Shown here: piece by piece, positions 1 through 7,258 of the stretch
How the letters are laid out: the number at the start of each line of letters is the position of its first letter
Numbering within the stretch: position 1 is the stretch's first letter
From: Verrucomicrobia bacterium UBA2460
GTDB lineage: Bacteria; Verrucomicrobiota; Verrucomicrobiia; Methylacidiphilales; Verrucolacustridaceae
Assembly: GCA_002342345.1 (NCBI GenBank)
Contig: DDPU01000036.1
Location: 1-9,587, forward strand
Length of the DNA stretch: 9,587 nucleotides
Direction of reading: 5' to 3'
The notes under the pieces: generated by a model
Databases searched by the model: none
Told to the model about the DNA's origin: nothing
Seen by the model: the letters and a program-made list of their open reading frames with translations, nothing else
Position numbers and translations under genes: made by a program

Positions 1-2
1 CC

Positions 3-3000
3 GACACCGGCACGGATCCGAATGTGGCGGACAGCGACGGTGATGGGGTTAGCGATGGGGTGGAAATCGCCGATGGCACCAACCCGAACAACGTTTTCAA
101 CTTTAAGACGACCACCAATTTCGTTTACACCGGCAGCTTCCAAACGTTCACGGTGCCGGAGGGAGTTTCCCGGGTTTCCTTCTCTCTGCAAGGTGCGGAC
201 GGCGCGAACTTCCAAAACGGCTGGTTTGTATTCGGCGGGCAGGGCGGAACCGTGACAGGCACTTTAACTGTGAATCCGGGACAAATCCTAAAGCTCGGGG
301 TGGGCGGAGCCGGCAATTCCAATGTGGGAGGATGGAACGGGGGAGGAAGCGATCCGTTTAACCGCGGTGGTGGTGGCGGCGGTGCGACGGATCTGTTCCT
401 CAGCACCACCGACTGGGCCAATCTGGTGGCGATCGCGGGCGGCGGTTCTGGCGGAAATTCGGCGGGCGGATTCGGGGGCTCCGGCGCCGGAGAGGGGCCG
501 AACAACGGCACCTTCCTGAACGGCAGCAATGGAGATGGTGGCGGCGGTGGAGGATATTATGGAGGTCTGGGTGGAGTCACCGGAGGTCCCAGCGGCCGGG
601 CCGGGGGAGGCGGAACCAGCTGGGTGGATTCAGCCAAGGTCACCACCAGCAGCATCACCGGTGGCAGTGACGGAACCAGCAATGGATTCATTCAGCTGCG
701 CTACGTTGTCGAGCCCATTCCGAGGATCACGCAGGTGCCCTTGGCCGCAACGGGCACGGTCGGCGGCGCGGCCTCTTTCTCGGTGACAGCCGAAACCCCC
801 GGAGCAGGGGCAGCCGGGTTGACCTATCAGTGGAAGAAAAACGGGGAGGAGATTCCGGGCGCCACCGGCAGCACCTTTAATCTCTCGATCCTGAGGGTCG
901 ACAACGAAGGAAGCTACTCCGTCACTGTTGCCAATACCTACGGATCCGTGACGAGCCCGGAAGTGGCCCTCACGGTCAACAAGGCCACCCCGGTAATCGA
1001 GGTTCCGCCCTTGGCCGGCGGGCTGACCTATGGGCAAACGCTCAGCCAGGCGAGTCTGACGGGTGGTACCGCGAAGATCGGGGTCCTGGAAGTGGAAGGA
1101 TTTTTCTCCTTTGATTCCGGCGATTTCAAGCCCGCTGTGGGAGTGGCGGAACAGAACATCACCTTCGTTCCGCTGGATCCGGATAACTACAACACGGTGG
1201 CGCTAAAAGTGCCGGTGACGGTCGCCAAGGCGAGCCTCCGCGCCATCGCCGAGAACAAAACCCGGGCCTATCGCTCCGGAAATCCGGCCTTCACCGTCCG
1301 TTATGTCGGGCTGGTGGCGGGGGAAGTGGCCCTGGAGACCGCCCCGGTAATGGCGACGACCGCCACGCTTGCCTCCGCCCCGGGCAGGTATGACATCAAC
1401 ATCTCCGCGGGCGGGCCGAGCGCCAATTATGCCGTCGAGTTTGTTGCCGGAACCCTGACGGTGCTGGATGGGGATCTGGACGGGGATGGCGCCGCGGATT
1501 CCTCCGAGCTGGCCGCGGGAACCGACCCTGCCAATCCGGCCGACCGTCCGATGCTTCTCTCGGCAGGCTGGAACCACACCTTGTATGTGCCCCAGGCAGG
1601 GGGATATGCGCTGGCTTGGGGGCTAAACACCGATGGCCGCTGTGGTGTGGGCCATACCAACTCGCCGCTGACGACGGGGGTGCGGACGGTCGGTGCGGAC
1701 GGCAAGGAGTTGTCCGGCATCATCCAGGCTGCGGCAGGGGGCAACCACAGCCTGCTCTTGCGAAATCTGGGGGGTCAACTCACGTTGCTGGTCGCTGGTG
1801 CCAATGCCAACGGACAGTTGGGCATCACCAATGCGTTCTCCGACCGATTCTTGCCGGTCTCTTCGGGGTTGCCCACCAACCTTTTGGCGATTGCCGCCGG
1901 GGCGCGACACAGCATGGCCTTGGACGCGGATGGAAAGGTTTATGCCTGGGGCGACAACCTGCAGGGGCAGGTGGGTGTGAACACGAACCGTAGCGTCATC
2001 CGCACGCCCACCCGCGTCACCAACGCCCTGGCGACCCTGAGAATCAAGGCAGTCGCGGCCGGGGCCGAGCACTCCCTGGCGTTGGCGGACGATGGCACCG
2101 TCTATTCGTGGGGCCGGGGCAACGGGGGTGCCTTGGGTTACACCGTTCTGGGGGCGGTCCGTGCTCCTCGGCAGATCACCAACCTCAGCTCGATCCGGCA
2201 AATCGCGGCCGGCGACAAACATTCTCTCTTCCTCAATGCGGGCAAGGTCTATGCCTGCGGGGACAACAGCCTTGGCCAGTTGGGACTGCCCTCCTCGGTT
2301 CTTTCCACCAATACGCCGGTGGAGATTCCTTTCCCCGCAGGGGTCACCATCCGCAAGCTGGTGGCGGGGTTGGATCGTTGTTTGGCCATCGCGGAGGACG
2401 GCCGGGTATTCGGCTGGGGTTACAACCGCTACGGGGAGCTCGGGTTGGGCTTCGCCAGCACCAATGCCCCTTACGCCGTGTTTCAACCCCAGGAGGTCAG
2501 GGCCCTCTTCGGCGCCAAGGAGGTTGCGGGTGGCGCTTTCCAGACCTTTGCGTTGGGATCCTCGGGAACCTTGCTGGCTTCCGGGCTGAACGAGGGCGGA
2601 CAGCTCGGGGTCGGCAGCACCAACAATGTTTCTTCCGCTCCCGCCCCCACCAAGGAAGCGGGCAAACAGGATCAGATCCTCACCTTTGATCTTCCCGTCC
2701 CGTTGCGCGTCGGCAGTCCGGTGGTGTTGGGCGCGGTTGCCGTGCCGGTCACCAGGGATGCCGGGGCGGACGGAGCCGTGGGCACGGCGGTGTTGCCGGT
2801 CTCCTATCTCTCTTCCGATTCCTCCGTGGCCACGGTGGAAAACGGGATTCTTACCCCCCTGAAAACCGGGACGGTGACAATCACGGCCAGCCAGCCGGGC
2901 ACCGGCACCTTCAATGCCGCCGCCCCGGTAAGCCGGACAGTGACGGTGGTGAAGGGGATCGCTTCCGTCCTGGTGACCGGGTTGCGGCAAAGTTACGACG

Positions 3001-6000
3001 GCGCTCCCAAAAATGTTCAGGTGACCACGGTTCCCCCGGGGTTGGCCTTCCGGATCGCCTACAACGGATCGACGAATGTCCCTTCCGCCATCGGCACCTA
3101 CCCGATCGAGGTTTCGGTGGAGGATGAAAAATACGAGGGCAGGGTCGGCGAAATCCTGGAGATCCGCCCCTATCTGACTTTGGAAATGGAGACGGCGGAG
3201 GCCAACTACGATCTGGGCTCCGGGCCGCAAATTCTCGATACAACCGTCCGGGCGGAGGGATCGCCGGCCACCCTGTCCGCCGCCAACGTCCGCATCGAGG
3301 ATGGTTTTGTCGCCGGGGACGTGCTCGCCCTGACCAATCCCCCGGCTGGGATCACCGCCAGCTGGTCGGCCGCGGGTGGGCTTCTGCGCCTGAGCGGAAC
3401 GGCTTCCGTGGCGGATTACCAGACGGCACTCCGGCGGGTGACCTTCACCACGACTTCGACGAACACCAACAACCGTGTGATCAACATGACCCTGGGATCG
3501 GCCGTGGCTCACGCGGGACACGCCTACGAATATGTTTCCCAAACCCTTACCTGGCCGGATGCGCGGACCATCGCCAAAGGACGTTCCCTTTATTTGGAAA
3601 ATGGCTACCTGGCCAACATCACTTCGGCGCAGGAAAACGCGTTTGTCCTGGGACTCCTTCAGGAAGTCGGCAAAGACGCCTGGCTGGGTGGATCCGATAG
3701 CGCGGGAGCCGGGTACCGGTGGTTTGATGGCCCTGAAGCTGGCACCCTCTTCTGGAACGGGGTTGGCAGCGGCGGAACGCCGGTGAGCGGCCAATATTCC
3801 AACTGGGGGGCGGGGGAGCCGAATGACTTTGGCTGGTCCACCGCCACTTTCTTCAGCCCCTTTGCCAAAGAGTATGAGAGCTTCCTGATGATGACCCACT
3901 CCACGAGTTTTGTGATCGGGGGTTGGACCCGCAGCACCTCTCCCGGCAAGTGGAACGATGCGCCTCTCAAGACCAGCGCGAACAGCTTTTACCGGCTTGG
4001 CTCCGTGGTGGAGTACGGTGGTTCGCAGCCGGTCTTTTTCACCGACCAGCGCACCCTCCGGGTCCGCCCAAGCCCGCAAGCGATCACCTTTGGTCCGTTG
4101 GCGGACAAAACCTACGGAGATGCGGCTTTCCCGCTGACAGCCACGTCCAGCTCGGGACTGCCGGTCAGCTACAGCTCCTCGGACATCCATGTGGCCACGG
4201 TCAGCGGAAACACCGTCACTCTGGTGGGAGTGGGCACGGTCACCCTCACGGCGAGCCAGCCCGGCAACGGGACGTATGCTCCGGCCACATCGGCCTCCCA
4301 AAGCCTGACGGTCGGGCAGGCCTTGCTTTCCCCGACGAATATCGTTCTGACCTCCCCGGCTTCGCTGGTGTATGACGGAACGACCAAGACCTACTCCGCC
4401 GGAGCCGCCGGTGTGACCGGGTTCACTTTCCTTTATGAGGGGCGGCTCGGCACCGTCTACGGTCCTTCGGCCACGGCTCCCACGAATCCAGGCGACTACA
4501 CGGTGACGGCCACCAGCTCCGATCCCCGCTATGGCGGATCCAGGTCCGCGGACTTCTCCATCCTGCCGGCCAACACCCCGCCCGCCCTGGGCTCGATCAC
4601 CGATCGTTTGGCCCAGCCCAACCAGACGCAGGTCTTTGCGCTGAGCACCCTGGACGGGGAGACGGCGCTCGCCGATCTCGTCCTGGCTGCTTCCTCCGAC
4701 AACCCCACGCTGTTGCCCGCGGGAAGCATGACCTTTGCCCGGAGGGCGGACAACGGTTTGTGGGAACTGACCGTCAACCCTGCAACCAATGCCACCGGCA
4801 CGGCCAACATCACCGTGGTTCTTCGGGATCAGGGGGGTCTGCAGAATCAAAAAACCTTCCGGTTGACCGTGGAGGCGCCCGCGACCAGTCCGTTTGCCAA
4901 TAACGTCAATCTCACCTCCACGGCCTCGGTGATCAGCGTCCCCATGCCCACGGCGGCGCTAGGAGCAATGACCCTGGAATTCTGGATTAAGCCGGCCTCA
5001 GGTCTAAGCTCAGGGACTTACCGCGTGGTCAGCAAAAATGGACCTACTGGAAAAGCGGAATTGGCCATCGATTTAAATTACACCTCGAGCACCGTCGCCA
5101 ATCTGAGTGCGACGCTGACCCCGTCCGGTGGTTTTCCCACGACGGCTTCCGTCGACCTGGGCAACCCCTTGGGCTGGACGCATGTGGCCATGGTGATATC
5201 GAGTTTCTCCGTCCAGCTCTTTGCCGACGGCACGGCCAGCAGCAGCTTCTCGCTATCGTCTAGCTTGAACTGGAGCAATCTGCAGATGGTCTTCGGCAAC
5301 GGATTCCGCGGCCAGCTGGACGATATCCGGATTTATTCCGGGGTTCGGACCGGCACCCAGATCAATGCCGACAAGAGTGGTCCGGCATTAACCCCTTATG
5401 AATCCAGTTTGGTGGCCTATTACAAGCTGGATGAGGGAACGGGCACTTCCCTGGCGGATGCCACCGGCCGCAACGGATCGGCTACCGGTGGGAATATTGC
5501 CTGGGGACCGGGACGCTCACCGGGAGCTTGGAATTTCTCCTCTGGTGATTATGCGCTTCTAAACGATGGAACTTCCTTGTTGCTGGAATTGGGCGGAACG
5601 GAGGGTACCACCCTCTACGACCAGATCTTTGTCCGGAACGGGGCGGCCACGTTGGACGGCATCGTCAACCTGATGTTTATCGGGGCCTACACCGGGCCGG
5701 TTTCGGGTGGTTGGCACACCTTTGACCTGATCTGGGCGCAAAACGGGGTCCTCATCGGTGACAACTACCGGCTGGTCTTCGACCAGCCGGGCTACACGGT
5801 CGATACGGCCGTGGTTGCCAAGGATGGTGGCCAGCTCTGGCAGGCGACCGTCCGGGAGGCGGCGAGCCAGGCGGATCTGAACCAGGCCGCCGTGGTGGCC
5901 CGGCCGGTCCTGGGAATTTCCAAGAGCCCGGGTACGGTCGGCACGGTGGAGATGATGTACACTTACACCCGGCCGGCCGGCGGCTCGTATGTCGGCGGTC

Positions 6001-6179
6001 AGTACGCCGTGAACGGGGTTCGGTATGAGGTGCAAATCAGCACCAATCTCGTCAGCTGGACCAATGCAGCGGTGGAGCCTGTTTCCGCCGTCACCGCCGG
6101 GGGCGGCAGGGAGAATGCCACAGTGAAGGTGAACAGCGGGGCCGCGAAGGCGTTCCTGCGGCTGAAGATATCGAACTAG
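3..6179 (+). CDS. Giant modular surface/secreted protein: Gly-rich, Ig, MBG, RCC1, Big2, C-type lectin, LamG (5' partial)
   Basis: The reading frame is open to the left edge (first full codon at 3), so the gene starts outside the window; a GTG at 24 is not a credible start because DTGTDPN-type residues continue before it. 2058 codons are visible, ending in TAG. Modules by residue from base 3: TSP3-like acidic repeat (1-30), glycine-rich domain like PF12810 (38-230), Ig-like (239-327), two MBG-like (327-486), second DGDLDGDG acidic repeat (486-515), seven RCC1 repeats (518-878), Big2 (888-985), MBG (986-1056), cadherin-like repeat (1058-1165), C-type lectin (1168-1340), Big2 (1358-1438), MBG (1439-1520), cadherin/Big-like (1523-1626), LamG with YYKLDEG tail (1636-1845), autotransporter-like strand region, and a YEVQISTNLVSWT tail. 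Only three Cys were seen, all in the RCC1 part. Inferred role: extracellular adhesion or polymer/glycan binding; no catalytic domain seen. Confidence 0.93.
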   Translation, partial: DTGTDPNVADSDGDGVSDGVEIADGTNPNNVFNFKTTTNFVYTGSFQTFTVPEGVSRVSFSLQGADGANFQNGWFVFGGQGGTVTGTLTVNPGQILKLGVGGAGNSNVGGWNGGGSDPFNRGGGGGGATDLFLSTTDWANLVAIAGGGSGGNSAGGFGGSGAGEGPNNGTFLNGSNGDGGGGGGYYGGLGGVTGGPSGRAGGGGTSWVDSAKVTTSSITGGSDGTSNGFIQLRYVVEPIPRITQVPLAATGTVGGAASFSVTAETPGAGAAGLTYQWKKNGEEIPGATGSTFNLSILRVDNEGSYSVTVANTYGSVTSPEVALTVNKATPVIEVPPLAGGLTYGQTLSQASLTGGTAKIGVLEVEGFFSFDSGDFKPAVGVAEQNITFVPLDPDNYNTVALKVPVTVAKASLRAIAENKTRAYRSGNPAFTVRYVGLVAGEVALETAPVMATTATLASAPGRYDINISAGGPSANYAVEFVAGTLTVLDGDLDGDGAADSSELAAGTDPANPADRPMLLSAGWNHTLYVPQAGGYALAWGLNTDGRCGVGHTNSPLTTGVRTVGADGKELSGIIQAAAGGNHSLLLRNLGGQLTLLVAGANANGQLGITNAFSDRFLPVSSGLPTNLLAIAAGARHSMALDADGKVYAWGDNLQGQVGVNTNRSVIRTPTRVTNALATLRIKAVAAGAEHSLALADDGTVYSWGRGNGGALGYTVLGAVRAPRQITNLSSIRQIAAGDKHSLFLNAGKVYACGDNSLGQLGLPSSVLSTNTPVEIPFPAGVTIRKLVAGLDRCLAIAEDGRVFGWGYNRYGELGLGFASTNAPYAVFQPQEVRALFGAKEVAGGAFQTFALGSSGTLLASGLNEGGQLGVGSTNNVSSAPAPTKEAGKQDQILTFDLPVPLRVGSPVVLGAVAVPVTRDAGADGAVGTAVLPVSYLSSDSSVATVENGILTPLKTGTVTITASQPGTGTFNAAAPVSRTVTVVKGIASVLVTGLRQSYDGAPKNVQVTTVPPGLAFRIAYNGSTNVPSAIGTYPIEVSVEDEKYEGRVGEILEIRPYLTLEMETAEANYDLGSGPQILDTTVRAEGSPATLSAANVRIEDGFVAGDVLALTNPPAGITASWSAAGGLLRLSGTASVADYQTALRRVTFTTTSTNTNNRVINMTLGSAVAHAGHAYEYVSQTLTWPDARTIAKGRSLYLENGYLANITSAQENAFVLGLLQEVGKDAWLGGSDSAGAGYRWFDGPEAGTLFWNGVGSGGTPVSGQYSNWGAGEPNDFGWSTATFFSPFAKEYESFLMMTHSTSFVIGGWTRSTSPGKWNDAPLKTSANSFYRLGSVVEYGGSQPVFFTDQRTLRVRPSPQAITFGPLADKTYGDAAFPLTATSSSGLPVSYSSSDIHVATVSGNTVTLVGVGTVTLTASQPGNGTYAPATSASQSLTVGQALLSPTNIVLTSPASLVYDGTTKTYSAGAAGVTGFTFLYEGRLGTVYGPSATAPTNPGDYTVTATSSDPRYGGSRSADFSILPANTPPALGSITDRLAQPNQTQVFALSTLDGETALADLVLAASSDNPTLLPAGSMTFARRADNGLWELTVNPATNATGTANITVVLRDQGGLQNQKTFRLTVEAPATSPFANNVNLTSTASVISVPMPTAALGAMTLEFWIKPASGLSSGTYRVVSKNGPTGKAELAIDLNYTSSTVANLSATLTPSGGFPTTASVDLGNPLGWTHVAMVISSFSVQLFADGTASSSFSLSSSLNWSNLQMVFGNGFRGQLDDIRIYSGVRTGTQINADKSGPALTPYESSLVAYYKLDEGTGTSLADATGRNGSATGGNIAWGPGRSPGAWNFSSGDYALLNDGTSLLLELGGTEGTTLYDQIFVRNGAATLDGIVNLMFIGAYTGPVSGGWHTFDLIWAQNGVLIGDNYRLVFDQPGYTVDTAVVAKDGGQLWQATVREAASQADLNQAAVVARPVLGISKSPGTVGTVEMMYTYTRPAGGSYVGGQYAVNGVRYEVQISTNLVSWTNAAVEPVSAVTAGGGRENATVKVNSGAAKAFLRLKISN
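340..640 (+). repeat. Glycine-rich low-complexity segment inside the giant protein
   Basis: This stretch is dominated by GGN codons and encodes runs such as GGGGGGATD, GGGSGGNSAGG and GGGGGGYYGG. It lies in a domain resembling the ALK/LTK-type glycine-rich domain (PF12810), which also occurs in bacterial surface proteins. The flanking residues fit the same domain: VYTGSFQTFTVPEGV before it, GGTSWV and GFIQLRYV after it. Confidence 0.75.
1555..2635 (+). repeat. Seven RCC1 repeats (one beta-propeller) inside the giant protein
   Basis: Seven units follow the RCC1 pattern AAGxxHSLAL-DGxVYxWGxNxxGQLG. Their cores begin near 1558, 1729, 1888, 2050, 2203, 2360 and 2521. Units 3 (IAAGARHSMALDADGKVYAW) and 4 are the closest to consensus; units 6 and 7 have lost the histidine (LVAGLDRC, VAGGAFQT). 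Seven blades is the count for a closed RCC1 propeller, so the module looks complete. Its ligand cannot be read from sequence. Confidence 0.9.
3505..4022 (+). other. C-type lectin-like module, cysteine-free, EPN/WND type
   Basis: The encoded segment runs YEYVSQTLTWPDARTIAKG, then GYLANITSAQENAFV, AWLGGSD, YRWFDGPEAG, NWGAGEPND, GKWND and finally SVVEYGG, which is the C-type lectin order. The calcium/sugar-site motifs EPN (3816-3824) and WND (3951-3959) are both present; in animal lectins EPN is linked to mannose-type specificity. No cysteine occurs in the module, so the usual disulfides are absent. It directly follows a cadherin-like repeat whose last strand seems to lie beyond the lectin. Confidence 0.85.
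4910..5540 (+). other. LamG/concanavalin-like module with YYKLDEG tail
   Basis: The segment encodes TLEFWIKP, GWTHVAMVISSFSVQLFADG, GQLDDIRIYSGVRTGTQI and then LVAYYKLDEGTGTSLADATG, the usual order of a bacterial LamG-type jelly roll with its trailing YYkfdeG strand. Such modules commonly bind glycans or serve as spacers in secreted proteins. Codon use here differs sharply from the surrounding modules: rare CTA, TTA and TCA codons are concentrated in it (see findings). Confidence 0.8.
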
Positions 6180-6193
6180 CGCTGCTCGCTGCG

Positions 6194-6222
6194 GGTTAGT
6201 TTAAGTTTAGGTTTAAGTTGAA
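6194..6222 (+). repeat. GTTTAN hexamer array, convergent gap
   Basis: Four units with exact 6-base period start at 6199, 6205, 6211 and 6217: GTTTAA, GTTTAG, GTTTAA and a diverged GTTGAA, preceded by GGTTA. The array lies just after the stop codon of the giant gene. Similar arrays occur in the other gaps of the window. Confidence 0.75.
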
Positions 6223-6265
6223 GTGATCTTTGGATCAACGTCTTCCAGCGTTCTTCTACTTCAAC
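6217..6265. repeat. Inverted repeat in the convergent gap
   Basis: GTTGAAGT (6217-6224) is the exact reverse complement of ACTTCAAC (6258-6265). The 33-base interior also contains a short GATC-TTTG-GATC palindrome. With no T-run following on either strand, it is a weak candidate terminator or cruciform between the two convergent genes. Confidence 0.4.
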
Positions 6266-6273
6266 GGAAACGG

Positions 6274-6300
6274 GTAAAACCGGCGATGGCCGGTGTTTAC
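6274..6300. terminator. Candidate hairpin overlapping the DUF2959 stop codon
   Basis: GTAAAACCGGC (6274-6284) pairs with GCCGGT (6289-6294) and, after one bulged G, TTTAC (6296-6300), around a GATG loop. The stem is 11 bp with one bulge and includes the TAA stop of the minus-strand gene. It could end transcription from either convergent gene, but no convincing T-tract follows on either strand, so a classical intrinsic terminator is not established. Confidence 0.4.
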
Positions 6301-6929
6301 TCCTTCGGCTTCGACTCCGATGTGTCGGCCTTCAGCTGTTTGTAGTCCGCCTTCATCTCCTCGAGAGCCTGAATGACCTCATCGGCGGATTTTTTGGCGG
6401 CATCCGTCACCTTGCTGGCGGCCTGGATGGAGGCGGAATTCAGCTCCGTGGTGAAGTAGGTCTGCACCTCCTGCAGCTTGTCGACCGCTTTGGTTAACTT
6501 GGCCCCAATGGTGCGCACCTTCTTGTCCACGTTTTCGTACTCCTGCTTGGCCTTGTTCATCCGCTCCTGGGAGATGTTTTTCAGGTCGCCCTCCATCTTG
6601 CTGAGATCACCTTCCCAATCCTTGAAGCGGGCATCGGCCACCGTGCGGAAACGGTTGATCCGGTCGGAGAGGGTTTCCTGGACATCCTTGTAATCCTTAA
6701 GCTGGTCGGTGTAGTCCTCGAAGGCGTCGCGGGGTTTGTCGGATTCCGCGGCGATGCGGTTCAGCTGATCAAGGGCCTCCCGCAGTTCCTTGATCGTCTT
6801 GTCGATGAGGCTCTCGATTTTTTCCAGGTTGCTGGTCATTTCCCTGGCCCGTTCGGCCGTTTCCGATGCGGGGAGCGGGGTGGTGGTTGCCAGGGTAAGG
6901 GCCAAGATCGGAAGCAGGAATTTGTGCAT
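6297..6929 (-). CDS. Exported coiled-coil protein, DUF2959-like
   Basis: The 210-residue product begins MHKFLLPILALTLATTTPLPA, a clear Sec signal peptide with likely cleavage after the PLPA near residue 21; this decides the start, since the frame runs on upstream to 7205 without signal-like or family-like sequence. The mature part is almost entirely charged helix: KIESLIDKTIKELREALDQL, DYTDQLKDYKDVQETLSDRI, FKDWEGDLSKME, YENVDKKVRTIG and TYFTTELNSASIQ. The order of an aromatic-W helix, a Y-containing helix and an LN-x-x-SI segment matches my memory of DUF2959 (PF11172), an uncharacterised family of about 200 residues. It is probably periplasmic, or anchored via partners, as a coiled-coil bundle. 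No good Shine-Dalgarno precedes the ATG. It converges on the giant gene and diverges from the dipeptidase gene. The molecular role is unknown. Confidence 0.85.
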   Translation of the reverse strand: MHKFLLPILALTLATTTPLPASETAERAREMTSNLEKIESLIDKTIKELREALDQLNRIAAESDKPRDAFEDYTDQLKDYKDVQETLSDRINRFRTVADARFKDWEGDLSKMEGDLKNISQERMNKAKQEYENVDKKVRTIGAKLTKAVDKLQEVQTYFTTELNSASIQAASKVTDAAKKSADEVIQALEEMKADYKQLKADTSESKPKE

Positions 6930-6982
6930 CAGGTGGATATAGTCGCGAGATCTGCACCGAAAAGAAAAAAGGTTCGGGGGGC

Positions 6983-7000
6983 ATTTGCGTTTATGTTTAG
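6983..7000 (+). repeat. Short GTTTAN hexamer array, divergent gap
   Basis: GTTTAT (6989-6994) and GTTTAG (6995-7000) are in 6-base register, preceded by a diverged ATTTGC unit. The array lies about 55 bases upstream of the DUF2959 start codon, so on that gene's strand it reads CTAAACATAAAC. Confidence 0.55.
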
Positions 7001-7041
7001 GAAATCTTGAAAGGCTGAAATCCTGTGGGGACGCAATTCCA

Positions 7042-7143
7042 ACGCGAAGCGTATTAGCATCCTGCCAGAGGCAGAGATGGGATAGCGCCGGTGCGCAAGC
7101 ACCCAAGACAACGTCCCCGGAGGGCAAACCGCAAAGGCCGGGG
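7042..7143. other. Cluster of four small hairpins (unassigned structured or repeat DNA)
   Basis: Within 102 bases four stems follow each other: ACGC-GAA-GCGT (7042-7052), CTGCC-AGA-GGCAG (7062-7074), GGTGC-GCAA-GCACC (7090-7103, a GNRA-type loop) and CCCCGG...CCGGGG (7115-7120 with 7138-7143). No coding sequence is convincing here on either strand. It may be part of a dispersed intergenic repeat or a structured transcript. I do not recognise a known RNA family. Confidence 0.4.
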
Positions 7144-7187
7144 GGTGTGTAAGGGGGCCAATGGAAGGGGGAAGGTCTGAGGGGGGG
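7140..7187 (+). other. Four long G-tracts, potential G-quadruplex
   Basis: G-runs of 6, 5, 5 and 7 occupy 7140-7145, 7153-7157, 7167-7171 and 7181-7187, separated by 7, 9 and 9 bases. Two of them are followed by the same CCAAT, giving a 30-base-spaced direct repeat GGGGGCCAAT (7153 and 7183). The block is on the sense strand about 130 bases upstream of the dipeptidase start. Confidence 0.45.
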
Positions 7188-7207
7188 CCAATCCCCTGTG
7201 TCCAAAC

Positions 7208-7230
7208 GGCCCCAAAGCCTGGGGCCCTAC
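7208..7230 (-). repeat. REP-type palindrome 1 with GTAG tetranucleotide
   Basis: On the minus strand GTAG (7230-7227) is followed at once by a 7-bp stem, GGCCCCA paired with TGGGGCC, and a 5-base loop. A GTAG or GGAG tetranucleotide 5' of a hairpin is the hallmark of REP elements handled by RAYT (TnpA-REP) transposases. No RAYT gene is in the window. Confidence 0.6.
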
Positions 7231-7258
7231 AGAATCATGGATTGTGGAAACCCGATGA

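Noticed and set aside
24..26. GTG as the true start of the giant gene
   Set aside because: The frame stays open to the left edge and the residues before it (DTGTDPN) belong to the same acidic TSP3-like repeat, so the gene continues upstream of the window.
1623..4850. A 1,075-residue open frame on the minus strand inside the giant gene
   Set aside because: It is in exact codon register with the sense gene. Antisense stops there would need the sense codons CTA, TTA or TCA, which this GC-rich stretch avoids; the frame ends exactly at a sense CTA at 1623. The translation shows no domain or signal-like feature.
7115..7143. Possible c-di-GMP-I (GEMM) riboswitch, because GGGCAAACC and GCAAAG occur in order
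   Set aside because: The P1b helix that should lie between the two words is missing and the downstream tetraloop-receptor arm is not seen. The match is two short words only.
6930..7205. N-terminal extension of the DUF2959 gene up to 7205
   Set aside because: The added 92 residues are proline- and cysteine-rich, with no family similarity, and run through hairpins and G-tracts. The MHKFLLPILALTLA signal peptide marks the real start at 6929.
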